Assembly: GCA_017478085.1 (NCBI GenBank)
Contig: JAFVEE010000059.1
Coordinates: forward strand, 1 to 42,046
Direction: 5' to 3'
DNA length: 42,046 nucleotides
DNA from: Prevotella sp.
GTDB taxonomy: Bacteria > Bacteroidota > Bacteroidia > Bacteroidales > Bacteroidaceae
Each line of letters opens with the position of its first letter. Position 1 is the first letter of the stretch. Made by a program: the position numbers and the translations under genes. Below the pieces are notes generated by a model that had not been told where the DNA came from, made no database searches, and worked only from the letters and a program-made list of their open reading frames with translations. Below, in pieces: positions 1 to 6,772 of the stretch.

Positions 1-72
1 GGCCGCCGAGTCACGGGCCAGCCGCAGAAGGGCATCTATGTGAAGAACGGAAAGAAGTTTGTAATCAAATAA
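1..72 (+). CDS. 3' end of a secreted protein with a Bacteroidales C-terminal tail (partial)
   Basis: Only the last 23 codons are in the window, in frame 1, ending with TAA at 70-72. The residues read GRRV, a short spacer, then GIYVKNGKKFVIK. The same pattern (DGRR or NGQR, 8-12 residues, then G-hydrophobic-NGKK/NGQK and a basic end) closes two other exported proteins in this window (ends at 8500 and 28207). In Prevotella-type genomes this tail is common on exported multidomain proteins and may act as a sorting or anchoring signal. The catalytic part lies upstream of the window, so the function is unknown. Confidence 0.7.
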   Translation, partial: GRRVTGQPQKGIYVKNGKKFVIK

Positions 73-76
73 TCTC

Positions 77-82
77 AGGAGG
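77..82 (+). promoter_or_regulatory. Perfect Shine-Dalgarno AGGAGG
   Basis: AGGAGG lies 8 nt before the ATG at 91. Strong Shine-Dalgarno sites are rare in Bacteroidetes and almost no other gene in this window has one. It fixes the start of the 44-residue ORF and argues that the ORF is translated, possibly coupled to the gene ending at 72. Confidence 0.6.
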
Positions 83-90
83 ACAGCATT

Positions 91-225
91 ATGACACAGC
101 ATATCGACAAAAAGCAATACGAGAAGCCTTCGATGAAGGTAGTTCTGTTACAGTCACAGGCCAAACTGCTCGCCGGCTCAGACCAGCCGCTCGGCGGCCC
201 CTGGCCCGGCGGCAATCCGTGGTAA
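91..225 (+). CDS. 44-residue peptide, unknown function
   Basis: ATG at 91, TAA at 223-225. The N-terminal half carries YEKPSMKVVLLQSQAKLLAG, a pattern I recall from many short Bacteroidales ORFs that sit next to secreted-protein genes. The C-terminal half is SDQPLGGPWPGGNPW, rich in Gly, Pro and Trp and without Cys. There is no hydrophobic signal peptide. The leader-like front, the LLAGS step and the low-complexity tail look like a processed precursor peptide, but no modification enzyme or peptidase-transporter is in view, so this is a guess. It starts 18 nt after the upstream secreted-protein gene and is followed by a perfect hairpin, so the two are probably one transcript. Confidence 0.6.
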   Translation: MTQHIDKKQYEKPSMKVVLLQSQAKLLAGSDQPLGGPWPGGNPW

Positions 226-233
226 GACTCCCG

Positions 234-264
234 TCTCACAATGGGGCCAGTCCCCATTGTGAGA
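234..264 (+). terminator. Perfect 13-bp hairpin after the 44-residue ORF
   Basis: TCTCACAATGGGG (234-246) pairs perfectly with CCCCATTGTGAGA (252-264) around a 5-nt loop, starting 8 nt after the stop codon. There is no U-tract, so it may act as a transcript-end stabiliser or as a factor-assisted terminator. It abuts the tandem repeat that begins at 266. Confidence 0.55.
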
Positions 265-265
265 T

Positions 266-447
266 TCCGCCACGAGGCGGAAGCGCAGAATCGGCGAAGG
301 AATAAATCCGCCACGAGGCGGAAGCGCAGAATCGGCGAAGGAACAAATCCGCCACGAGGCGGAAGCGCAGAATCAGCGAAGGAATAAATCCGCCACGCGG
401 CGGAAACGCAGAATCAGCAAAGGAGCAAATCCGCCACAAGGCGGAAG
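266..447. repeat. 41-bp tandem repeat, 4.4 copies, each with a small palindrome
   Basis: Copies start at 266, 307, 348, 389 and 430, exactly 41 bp apart; the last is truncated near 447. Each copy begins TCCGCCACGAGGCGGA, a 5-bp CCGCC/GGCGG hairpin, followed by AGCGCAGAATCGGCGAAGGA and a short AT-rich spacer. Divergence is slight: the palindrome loop is acga, acgc or acaa and the CGGCG is CAGCG/CAGCA in later copies. All three frames on the plus strand lack a convincing start. It lies between the hairpin at 234-264 and the DUF6261 gene, so it would be in the 5' leader of that gene. There are no unique spacers, so it is not CRISPR. Confidence 0.9.
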
Positions 448-488
448 AAATCATATCTAATTTCTAACCATTTAAATTCAACAAGACT

Positions 489-1490
489 ATGAGTAATTTT
501 CTCAGACCAAACAAATCGAAACTGAAGAACGCCCAGCACTTTGCGTTCATCGAGGCATTCCTCACGGCCATCGGGCAGGTGCACTTCACGGCCGCGAAGA
601 TCACGACGCTCGTCACGTCGCTCACCGAAGCCTTCCGCGACGAGGACCGCTGGTACATGATCTCGCGCAAGAGCGAACTCATCGCCCAGCGCGACGAGGC
701 CGACCGCCAGCGCGACAGCCTCTACGGCAGGCTCCACCAACTCGTCAGGGCCTGGGCCGGCAGCGGCATCGCTCCGCTCGACGCGCCGGCCACGAGAGTG
801 AAGAAGGTGTTCGACCTCTACAAGGTCAGGACCTCGGCGCAGATCGACGAGGAGACGGGCCAACTGGACAACCTGATCGCCGACCTCTCGACGGAGGCCA
901 TGCAGGCCGACCTGACCGCGCTCGGCGCCACGGAACTCTTCACCCAACTGACGGCTGCCCAGCGGCAGGTGAAGTCGATCCGCCTCGACGAGGGCACGGA
1001 GCAGAGCGAGAAGGTGGTGGGCGCCCTGGCCTCGGCCCGTAAGGAGTGCGACCGGCTCTACGACGAACTGACCTACCTCATCGAGGCCTTCTCGCTGACG
1101 GTGGACGATCCCGCGCAGTACGACGGCTTCATCAAGCAGTGGAACGGCACGCTGAAGATCTATCAGGACATGCTCGACCGCAAGCAGAATTCATCCAGCG
1201 GCTCGGGCTCAGGTTCCGGCGGCTCTTCATCGGGCGGCTCTTCATCGGGCGGCTCGGGCTCTGATTCCGGTTCAGGCTCCGACAGCGGCGGCGGATCAGG
1301 TTCCGGCGACGGAGGTTCTTCCGACGGCGGCTCGGGCGATTCCGGCTCGGGCGACGGCGGAGGCTCGCAGGACGGCGATGGCGGCGGCTCGGGTTCGGGA
1401 GATTCAGGCTCGGGAGATTCCGGCTCGGGCGACGGCGATCCCGTGCCCTCGGGCGATGACAGCCCCGGAGCGGACAATCTCGGCGACTGA
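489..1490 (+). CDS. DUF6261-like protein with Gly/Ser/Asp-rich tail
   Basis: 333 residues, ATG at 489. Residues 1-235 are predicted all-helical and fit the Bacteroidetes family DUF6261 as I remember it: an N-terminal KLKNAQHFAFIEAF stretch, then alternating charged helices ending QWNGTLKIYQDMLDRK. The function of the family is unknown. Residues from about 236 to the end are almost only Gly, Ser and Asp, with units such as SSSGG, GSGSD and GDSGS, closing PVPSGDDSPGADNLGD. There is no signal peptide, which is odd for a tail that looks like a surface or calcium-binding linker. The 41-bp repeat array lies immediately upstream. The family assignment is from memory. Confidence 0.7.
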   Translation: MSNFLRPNKSKLKNAQHFAFIEAFLTAIGQVHFTAAKITTLVTSLTEAFRDEDRWYMISRKSELIAQRDEADRQRDSLYGRLHQLVRAWAGSGIAPLDAPATRVKKVFDLYKVRTSAQIDEETGQLDNLIADLSTEAMQADLTALGATELFTQLTAAQRQVKSIRLDEGTEQSEKVVGALASARKECDRLYDELTYLIEAFSLTVDDPAQYDGFIKQWNGTLKIYQDMLDRKQNSSSGSGSGSGGSSSGGSSSGGSGSDSGSGSDSGGGSGSGDGGSSDGGSGDSGSGDGGGSQDGDGGGSGSGDSGSGDSGSGDGDPVPSGDDSPGADNLGD

Positions 1491-1501
1491 ACAACACCAG
1501 C

Positions 1502-1534
1502 GACTACACAGGGGGTCAGGAACGATGTGTAGTC
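1502..1534. terminator. Hairpin between convergent genes
   Basis: GACTACACA (1502-1510) pairs with TGTGTAGTC (1526-1534) and is followed by ATTTATTT. It fills the 46-nt gap between the stop of the DUF6261 gene (1490) and the stop of nadB on the minus strand (1537), so it is likely a two-way terminator. Confidence 0.55.
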
Positions 1535-1536
1535 AT

Positions 1537-3123
1537 TTATTTGTCGTAGGCGTGGACGGGGTAGTCGGTGGTGAAGTGCAGGCCGCGGCACTCCTTGCGC
1601 TCCAGGGCCCAGCGGGTGATGAGGTAGCCCACGTTGATCATGTTGCGCAGTTCGCAGATGTCCTTCGAGGCCTTCACGCGCTTGAAGAGGCGCTCGGTCT
1701 CCTCGTAGAGCATGTCGAGGCGGTCCCAGGCGCGGTGCAGGCGCAGGTCCGAGCGCACGATGCCCACGTAGTTCGACATGATCTGGTTCACCTCCTTCAC
1801 GCTCTGGGTGATGAGCACCTTCTCCTCGTTGGTCATCGTGCCCTCGTCGTTCCACTCGGGCACCGTCTCGTTGAAGTCGTAGAGGTCGGCATGTGCCAGC
1901 GAGTCCCTGGCAGCCGTATCGGCATAGACCACGGCCTCGATGAGCGAGTTGGAGGCCAGTCGGTTGCCGCCGTGGAGCCCCGTGCAGGAGCACTCGCCGA
2001 GGGCGTAGAGGCGCTCGATCGAGGTCTGGCCGTTGAGGTCGACCTTGATGCCGCCGCACATGTAGTGGGCCGCGGGGCGGACGGGGATATAGTCGGTGGT
2101 GATGTCGATGCCGATGGAGAGGCACTTCTGGTAGATGTTGGGGAAGTGGCGGCGCGTCTCGGCGGGGTCCTTGTGGGTGACGTCGAGGCACACGTGGTCC
2201 AGGCCGTGGATCTTCATCTCCTTGTCGATGGCGCGGGCCACGATGTCGCGCGGCGCCAGCGAGAGGCGCTCGTCGTACTTCTCCATGAAGGTCTCGCCGC
2301 TGGGCAGTTTCAGGATGCCGCCGTAGCCGCGCATGGCCTCGGTGATGAGGTAGGCGGGGTGCGTCTCGTTGGGGTTATGTAGCACCGTGGGGTGGAACTG
2401 CACGAACTCCATGTCCTGCACAATGCCCTTGGCGCGATAGACCATAGCGATGCCGTCGCCCGTGGCGATGACGGGGTTTGAGGTGGTCTGGTAGACGGCT
2501 CCGCAGCCGCCGGTGCACATCACCGTGACCTTGGCCAGGTAGGTGTCAACCTTCTCCGTGTCGGGATTCAGCACGTAGGCCCCGTAGCACTAGATGTGGG
2601 GCGAGCGGCGCGTCACCCTCACGCCCATGTGGTGCTGGGTGATGATATCCACGGCGAAGTGGTGCTCCTTGACCTCGATGTCGGGGCAGGCCCGCACGGC
2701 AGCCATCAGTCCACGCTGTATCTCGGCCCCCGTATCGTCGGCATGGTGCAGGATGCGGAACTCCGAGTGGCCGCCCTCGCGGTGCAGGTCGAAGGTGCCG
2801 TCCTGCTTACGGTCGAACTGCACGCCCCACTGCACCAGTTCGCGAATCTGCTCCGGGGCGTTCCTTACCACCTGCTCCACGGCTGCGGGGTCGCTGATGT
2901 AGTCGCCCGCAATCATCGTGTCTTCGATGTGCTTCTCGAAGTTGTCTACTGCCAGGTTGGTCACGCTGGCCACGCCACCCTGGGCAAACGAGGTGTTGGC
3001 CTCGTCGAGGCTGGTCTTGCAGATGATGCACACCTTGCCCTTCCGGGCGCGTGCCACCTTCAGGGCGTAGCTCATACCGGCCACGCCTGCTCCTATAATC
3101 AGAAAGTCGTACTTGTAAACCAT
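1537..3123 (-). pseudogene. nadB: L-aspartate oxidase, interrupted by an in-frame amber codon
   Basis: NadB oxidises L-aspartate to iminoaspartate with FAD, the first step of de novo NAD synthesis. The frame starts at 3123 with VYKYDFLIIGAGVAGMSYAL (FAD Rossmann motif) and contains SFAQGGVASV, EGGHSEFRILHH and ECSCTGLHGGNRLASNSLIE, ending HFTTDYPVHAYDK at 1537. Total length is 529 codons, normal for Bacteroidetes NadB. One TAG at 2590-2592 splits it after RSPHI; the frame then continues unchanged with CYGAYVLNPDTEKV. In relatives this residue is typically Lys or Gln, so one base change (AAG or CAG to TAG) explains it. A GTG at 2572-2574 could restart translation, but the second part would lack the FAD domain. 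It may be a true nonsense mutation, a sequencing error or suppressed. A TACCTTTG promoter element lies upstream. Confidence 0.9.
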
Positions 3124-3146
3124 TGTTTTAAGTCATTATTATGGTG

Positions 3147-3154
3147 CAAAGGTA
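3147..3154 (-). promoter_or_regulatory. nadB promoter -7 element TACCTTTG
   Basis: On the minus strand TACCTTTG matches the Bacteroidetes -7 consensus TAnnTTTG and lies 23 nt before the nadB ATG. No clear TTTG -33 element is seen at the usual 19-21 nt spacing. Confidence 0.55.
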
Positions 3155-3198
3155 ATAAATAATTCATAATTGATGATTCATTATTCATAATTATTTGT

Positions 3199-3206
3199 TA
3201 AATTTG
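3199..3206 (+). promoter_or_regulatory. Possible -7 element TAAATTTG, very close to the start
   Basis: TAAATTTG matches TAnnTTTG but ends only 8 nt before the ATG at 3215. If used, the transcript of the carboxypeptidase gene would be leaderless or nearly so. No -33 TTG lies at the usual distance, so this is weak. Confidence 0.3.
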
Positions 3207-3214
3207 CCCCTGAA

Positions 3215-4456
3215 ATGAAAAAATATGCCTTTTTATTGCTCGCATTTCTCCTGAATGCACCCCTCTGGGCGCAGATGGAGGATACCGAGCCAGCCGATTC
3301 GATAGAGAGCGATACGCTCATGGTAGACACCCTGGCAGCCGATCTGCCGTGGCCGCAGAACGTGCAGCAGCAGTTGGGGCGCCTGGCGAGCGACAGCCCG
3401 CTGCTACAGACGTCGCAGCTGGGACTGCTGGTGTGGGACCTCACGGCCGATTCGGCCCTCTTTGCCCACAACGCCCGGCAGACCATGCGCCCGGCCTCGA
3501 CCATGAAGCTCGTGACGGCCATCTCGGCCCTGCACCATCTGGGTCGGGGCTACCAGTTTCGCACCTCTTTATATAGGAAAGGCCGGCTGGACGGGCGCAC
3601 CTTTACGGGCGACCTGACGCTGGTGGGGGGAATGGATCCCGCGTTCGACATTACCGACCTGCGCGACTTTGCCTACTATGTTCACCATCTGGGCATCGAT
3701 ACCCTGCAGGGGCGCATCGTGGCCGACCTCTCGATGAAGGACACGCTGAAGTGGGGCGAGGGCTGGTGCTGGGACGATGACAACTACACGCTGTCGCCAC
3801 TGCTGGTGGGCAAGAAGGCCAACGTGCCGGAGCGCTTCGTCGCCGAGCTGGCGCGCAGTGGGGTGGTGGTGGCCGATGTGAGCCTGGCGCGGGGCTATCT
3901 GGCCAGCGATGCCCAGCTGGTGGCCACCTGCGAGCATAGCCTCGACGTGGTACTGCAGAAAATGATGAAGGAAAGCGACAACCTCTATGCCGAGGCGGTG
4001 TTCTATAATCTGGCGGCCAGCTATGGCAGCCGTCCGGCCCGTGCCATCTATGCCCGCACGCTCATCAAGCAGCTGGTGAACCACCTGGGGCTGCGGGGCG
4101 ACGACTATCGCTTTGCCGATGGCAGCGGCCTGTCGCTCTACGACTACGTGTCGCCCGAGCTTATGGTGGCTCTGCTGCGCTATGCCTGGCAGCAGCCCGT
4201 CATCTACGAGCACCTGTTGCCCTCGCTGCCCATTGCGGGTGAAGACGGCACGCTGAAGAAACGCATGAAGAAGACGGCTGCACAGGGCAATGTGCAGGCA
4301 AAGACGGGCACGGTGACGGGCATCTCGTCGCTGGCGGGCTATTGCACCGCTGCCAACGGCCATCGCCTTTGCTTCTGCATCATCAATCAGGGCGTTATGC
4401 ACGGTCGCGATGGCCGCAACTTCCAGGATCGCGTCTGCGTGGCGCTGTGCCAGTAA
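3215..4456 (+). CDS. dacB: D-alanyl-D-alanine carboxypeptidase/endopeptidase, peptidase S13 (PBP4 type)
   Basis: 413 residues. The signal peptide is MKKYAFLLLAFLLNAPLWAQ. The three penicillin-binding active-site motifs are present in order: SxxK at S95-K98 (PASTMKLVT), SxN at S254-N256 (KESDNLYAE) and KTG at 363-365 (QAKTGTVTG). Family members trim peptidoglycan stem peptides in the periplasm as DD-carboxypeptidases and endopeptidases. The protein is shorter than E. coli DacB (about 477), the difference lying mainly in the insert between the SxxK and SxN motifs. It is divergently placed from nadB and ends at a strong convergent terminator. The gene symbol follows the family; orthology to E. 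coli dacB was not tested. Confidence 0.9.
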   Translation: MKKYAFLLLAFLLNAPLWAQMEDTEPADSIESDTLMVDTLAADLPWPQNVQQQLGRLASDSPLLQTSQLGLLVWDLTADSALFAHNARQTMRPASTMKLVTAISALHHLGRGYQFRTSLYRKGRLDGRTFTGDLTLVGGMDPAFDITDLRDFAYYVHHLGIDTLQGRIVADLSMKDTLKWGEGWCWDDDNYTLSPLLVGKKANVPERFVAELARSGVVVADVSLARGYLASDAQLVATCEHSLDVVLQKMMKESDNLYAEAVFYNLAASYGSRPARAIYARTLIKQLVNHLGLRGDDYRFADGSGLSLYDYVSPELMVALLRYAWQQPVIYEHLLPSLPIAGEDGTLKKRMKKTAAQGNVQAKTGTVTGISSLAGYCTAANGHRLCFCIINQGVMHGRDGRNFQDRVCVALCQ

Positions 4457-4477
4457 GAGAACATTTGGTCAAGAAAA

Positions 4478-4534
4478 CAACTTGAACAACAAAGGACAAC
4501 AGTCATTCAAAGTTGTCCCCTGTTGTTCAAGTTG
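4478..4534. terminator. Long two-way hairpin terminator
   Basis: A 23-nt arm at 4478-4500 pairs with 4512-4534 with only two mismatches, with an 11-nt loop and TCTTTT after it. It sits between the convergent carboxypeptidase gene (ends 4456) and the small gene ending at 4551 on the other strand, and can serve both. Confidence 0.8.
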
Positions 4535-4550
4535 TCTTTTATAGGTTCAT

Positions 4551-4940
4551 TTAGAGTAGCTTCGTAAGCGTTTCAGCCTCCGGGCCCTCGCAGCAGATGA
4601 GCTGGGAAGCGGGCTTGTAGCCGAAGTCTACGAAGCGGAACAGCTGCACGGCGGCAAACTGGCGGTCTTGCGACACGGCGGCCTCCAGGCGGTACTGGCC
4701 CACGGGCGTGGCGGCGGGCTTGCCCTTGGCTTGCAGCTCGGCGGCTATCTTGTCGAGGGGCTGGGCCAGCAGGCGCTCCATGCGCTCACCCTCGTTGGGG
4801 GCGTACTCCAGCGTATTCACCTCCAGCTTGCTCTGTGAGGGAGCGTAGAGGGCCTTGGTTCCAAACAATGATTTCTTGATCTCGATATGCGGGTTCTGGG
4901 AGAGGGCGGCTGCCATCTCCAGATTCTTAAAATTTGCCAT
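4551..4940 (-). CDS. Small conserved protein, unknown function (129 aa)
   Basis: 129 residues, ATG at 4938-4940, no signal peptide or membrane segment. It begins MANFKNLEMAAALSQNPHIE and ends EGPEAETLTKLL; the mixed charged composition suggests a soluble cytoplasmic protein. I do not recognise a named domain. Near the C-terminus it reads RFVDFGYKPASQL, and a 24-base exact copy of the DNA for this part recurs at about 6508-6534, where it is a gene fragment. It is a single gene: the convergent neighbour ends at the shared terminator, and the next minus-strand gene upstream (lipoprotein) is 66 nt away. Confidence 0.7.
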   Translation of the reverse strand: MANFKNLEMAAALSQNPHIEIKKSLFGTKALYAPSQSKLEVNTLEYAPNEGERMERLLAQPLDKIAAELQAKGKPAATPVGQYRLEAAVSQDRQFAAVQLFRFVDFGYKPASQLICCEGPEAETLTKLL

Positions 4941-5006
4941 AATGTTTTTTCGTTTTTTACTAATTTCTATTTTCTGTTTTTGTTCTCTCTTGGAAAATAG
5001 AAATAG

Positions 5007-5420
5007 CTAACGAAGAATGCGCCTCAGCGCAATGATGTAGTAAAAGCGCGAGGCGACAAAGCGGATGGGGGCCGTCTCGGTGCGGGCCCTTCCGCCAAAC
5101 AGGCGTTTAAGAGGTTGATGATAGTGATAGCGCAGGACGCCGGGCTGCTTGCCTGATGTGCGCTCCTGCTTGGCCCCTTGCGATGGCAATAGTCTGCTGG
5201 GCCGTGTGTTGCAAACGCGATAGCTCTGCCGGGCATCGGTCAGGATGGCCCCCTGCTGCTGCCGCTGGTCGTACTGCTGCCACAGTGTCTCGCGGTCGGC
5301 CTTCGGCAGGGTAGGCCGGTGGTCGGCTTCGTGACCAGCTTCGTGTCTTCCTTGGCATCCGCTCAGCAGTGTCAGGGAAGCCACGAAGAGGCATAGCCAC
5401 AAGTACTTCAGGTATCGCAT
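5007..5420 (-). CDS. Small basic lipoprotein, unknown function
   Basis: 137 residues from the ATG at 5418-5420, preferred over an in-frame ATG at 5450 because that one lies inside the promoter. MRYLKYLWLCLFVASLTLLSGCQ is a lipoprotein signal with the lipobox LSGC (about residues 19-22 modified at Cys). The mature part is His/Arg/Gln-rich (EAGHEADHRP, QQYDQRQQQG) and ends very basic, FYYIIALRRILR. A competing overlapping frame at 5107-5472 lacks a signal and looks like a shadow. The lipid anchor implies the outer membrane or periplasm; no domain is recognised. Confidence 0.6.
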   Translation of the reverse strand: MRYLKYLWLCLFVASLTLLSGCQGRHEAGHEADHRPTLPKADRETLWQQYDQRQQQGAILTDARQSYRVCNTRPSRLLPSQGAKQERTSGKQPGVLRYHYHQPLKRLFGGRARTETAPIRFVASRFYYIIALRRILR

Positions 5421-5447
5421 TTGTTGTTGCTGCATCATAAGCAGGTG

Positions 5448-5479
5448 CAAAAGTACAAAGAATATCTGACACTCACAAA
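5448..5479 (-). promoter_or_regulatory. Promoter TTTG-N20-TACTTTTG for the lipoprotein gene
   Basis: On the minus strand TTTG (5476-5479) and TACTTTTG (5448-5455) are 20 nt apart, a good match to the Bacteroidetes -33/-7 promoter. The -7 element ends 27 nt before the ATG at 5420. Confidence 0.65.
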
Positions 5480-5561
5480 GATTTGTCAGAAAAACTTGCC
5501 ACGTTCCTCGTTGGCGGCATAAATTGCCATTAACAGCAATTTCGTTATATAGTAAGAATAA

Positions 5562-5768
5562 CTACACTCCCTGCAGCTCGCGGATCACCTCATCGGCAAT
5601 GTAACGATCGCTGAAGGTGTATAGCAAGGTGGAGGGATCGTGCAGTCGCTTGTTGGTATTCGAAATATAGAACAAGTCGAGGGCCCTCTCTGGCGATATG
5701 TCCAGCCGTTTCGCCAGCAGCATCACGATTCGGCCTATCTTGTTCCACATTAGCAGGTCACTCAGCAT
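5562..5768 (-). CDS. DUF3791-family small protein (68 aa)
   Basis: 68 residues: MLSDLLMWNKIGRIVMLLAK, then RLDISPERALDLFYISNTN and FSDRYIADEVIRELQG. This helical pattern fits DUF3791, a short family that I know almost always flanks DUF3990 genes and may be the antitoxin side of that module. Its ATG (5766-5768) lies 2 nt after the original stop of the damaged DUF3990 gene (5771-5773), so the two were translationally coupled. It appears intact although its partner is broken. Confidence 0.7.
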   Translation of the reverse strand: MLSDLLMWNKIGRIVMLLAKRLDISPERALDLFYISNTNKRLHDPSTLLYTFSDRYIADEVIRELQGV

Positions 5769-5770
5769 GG

Positions 5771-6135
5771 CTATTTCAGTTTTGATGATTTCACAAACTT
5801 CAAGTATTTATCTACGACAGCCTGCTTCAACAAGCAAATCTGATTGTTGGGCTGATGCTTCGACAGTTGTCTACGATGAAGTGAAGCCATTCACGGTCGT
5901 AATGTTCAAAGTGCTTGTAGCGGTATTTGCTAATGGCAGAATCGAAGTCGAAAGCATACTCATTAATGATGCCTGTGGCATCCATTAGGTATCGACTTTT
6001 TATCTCGGCCCATAAGCGTGCCTGACTGCGGATGTCGGTCACGTAGAACCCTTCGCCGAAGTCCAGGTCTTTGCGTCCTATGCTGACAAGTGGACTCTGG
6101 ATTTCCATAGTGCTTCCGTGATACACTTTCCTCAT
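5771..6135 (-). pseudogene. DUF3990 protein with internal deletion and frameshift
   Basis: The frame starts at 6135 with RKVYHGSTMEIQSPLVSIG and DFGEGFYVTDIRSQARLWA, the N-terminus of DUF3990, a family with an ADP-ribosyltransferase-like look (GS..., GFYVT...). It stops after 102 residues at 5827. In the +2 frame the DNA then encodes KHQPNNQICLLKQAVVDKYL and KFVKSSKLK before TAG at 5771-5773; that is the usual DUF3990 C-terminus. About 50 residues between HFIVDNCR and KHQPNNQ are missing, so the junction near 5852-5866 is a deletion that also shifts frame. A typical member is about 150-170 residues. The gene sits between two DUF3791 genes, 3 nt and 2 nt from them. Confidence 0.75.
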
Positions 6136-6138
6136 GGC

Positions 6139-6405
6139 TTAATGTGTTTTTTTTGCCTCCCAGATGTCAAGAGCGCCAAGTACGTATTCGGTCACGTGTT
6201 CGCGGCTCTGGGTATGCAGTCCTTCGTAGCACTTCAGAATGAAGTTTTCCATCAAGCCTACGTGCTTCATTCGTTCGTACATTTCCCATGTAGAGACATT
6301 CCGTTTACGGGCGGCAGCCTCTACGCATGAGGCGGCGAATATCATCTGGCTCTCTTTCTGTTCCCAAGCCTTGCTTCGTCTTGTTCGTGTTATTTCTTTT
6401 GCCAT
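6139..6405 (-). CDS. DUF3791-family small protein (88 aa)
   Basis: 88 residues, starting MAKEITRTRRSKAWEQKESQ and containing CVEAAARKRNVSTWEMYERM and ENFILKCYEGLHTQSREHV, ending in a short basic KKTH. It has the DUF3791 pattern of a first helix, a 'S..E.y..l' turn and a long C-terminal helix. It is the first gene of a three-gene cassette; its stop is 3 nt before the DUF3990 start. A promoter of the Bacteroidetes type lies 30 nt upstream. Confidence 0.65.
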   Translation of the reverse strand: MAKEITRTRRSKAWEQKESQMIFAASCVEAAARKRNVSTWEMYERMKHVGLMENFILKCYEGLHTQSREHVTEYVLGALDIWEAKKTH

Positions 6406-6434
6406 CTCTGTCTGTTTGGTATTGATGTAGGCTG

Positions 6435-6466
6435 CAAAGTTACATATTTTCTTTTAAAAATGCCAA
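6435..6466 (-). promoter_or_regulatory. Promoter TTG-N21-TAACTTTG for the DUF3791/DUF3990 cassette
   Basis: On the minus strand TTG (6464-6466) precedes TAACTTTG (6435-6442) by 21 nt. It lies directly upstream of the ATG at 6405. Confidence 0.6.
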
Positions 6467-6502
6467 TGTTTTTATGAAATATCCGCAAACATAAGTGAAA
6501 GT

Positions 6503-6542
6503 TCTGCTGGGGAAGCGGGCTTGTAGCCGAAGTCGATGAGCA
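6503..6542 (-). repeat. Fragment duplicated from the 129-residue gene
   Basis: On the minus strand this stretch encodes LLLIDFGYKPASPAEL in one frame. Its core of 24 bases (ggaagcgggc ttgtagccgaagtc on the plus strand) is identical to the DNA encoding VDFGYKPAS in the gene at 4551-4940. The flanks do not match. It is most simply a small remnant of a paralogue or a short duplication. Confidence 0.6.
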
Positions 6543-6547
6543 AGAGT

Positions 6548-6772
6548 TTATTCAACGAACTCAAAAGGAATGTCTATCTTGTCTCGTTTGGGAAGATCAT
6601 AGCGGTCATTTAAGAATTGTCTCAGGGTATCGAGCGTTTTGTCGAACAAAAATGCTGTATCCGAGATGGACAAAACTGGAACAACGAAGGACAACCTTTT
6701 TCTTTTGATTGCCATCGTTGTTCCAGTAGGGAAGGGGATTCCCATCTGTCTAGTTTTGGAGGAGAATCTCAT
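6548..6772 (-). CDS. Possible small protein, unknown function (74 aa)
   Basis: A 74-residue frame overlaps the end of the agmatine-deiminase gene by 23 nt; an internal ATG at 6713-6715 gives 55 residues (MAIKRKRLSFVVPVLSISDT...). The text includes FLFDKTLDTLRQFLNDRYDL and ends DIPFEFVE, which has normal protein composition. No family is recognised. It may be a real small gene coupled to the deiminase, or the remains of one: the duplicated fragment at 6503-6542 follows directly. Confidence 0.4.
   Translation of the reverse strand: MRFSSKTRQMGIPFPTGTTMAIKRKRLSFVVPVLSISDTAFLFDKTLDTLRQFLNDRYDLPKRDKIDIPFEFVE

Noticed and set aside
266..447. CRISPR array
   Set aside because: The 41-bp units repeat head to tail with no unique spacers between them, and no cas gene is present.
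489..1490. Surface adhesin because of the Gly/Ser/Asp tail
   Set aside because: There is no signal peptide or anchor, and the N-terminal part fits a soluble helical family.
1163..2191. Minus-strand frame with Pro/Glu/Ser repeats
   Set aside because: It is the reverse reading of the Gly/Ser/Asp tail and of nadB; no independent evidence for a gene.
2590..2592. TAG read as an amino acid (reassigned code)
   Set aside because: relA/spoT, the large GH95 gene and the Omp28-like gene end properly at TAG, so TAG is a normal stop here.
5107..5472. Alternative frame over the small lipoprotein
   Set aside because: It lacks a signal and starts within the promoter; the lipobox frame at 5007-5420 is better supported.
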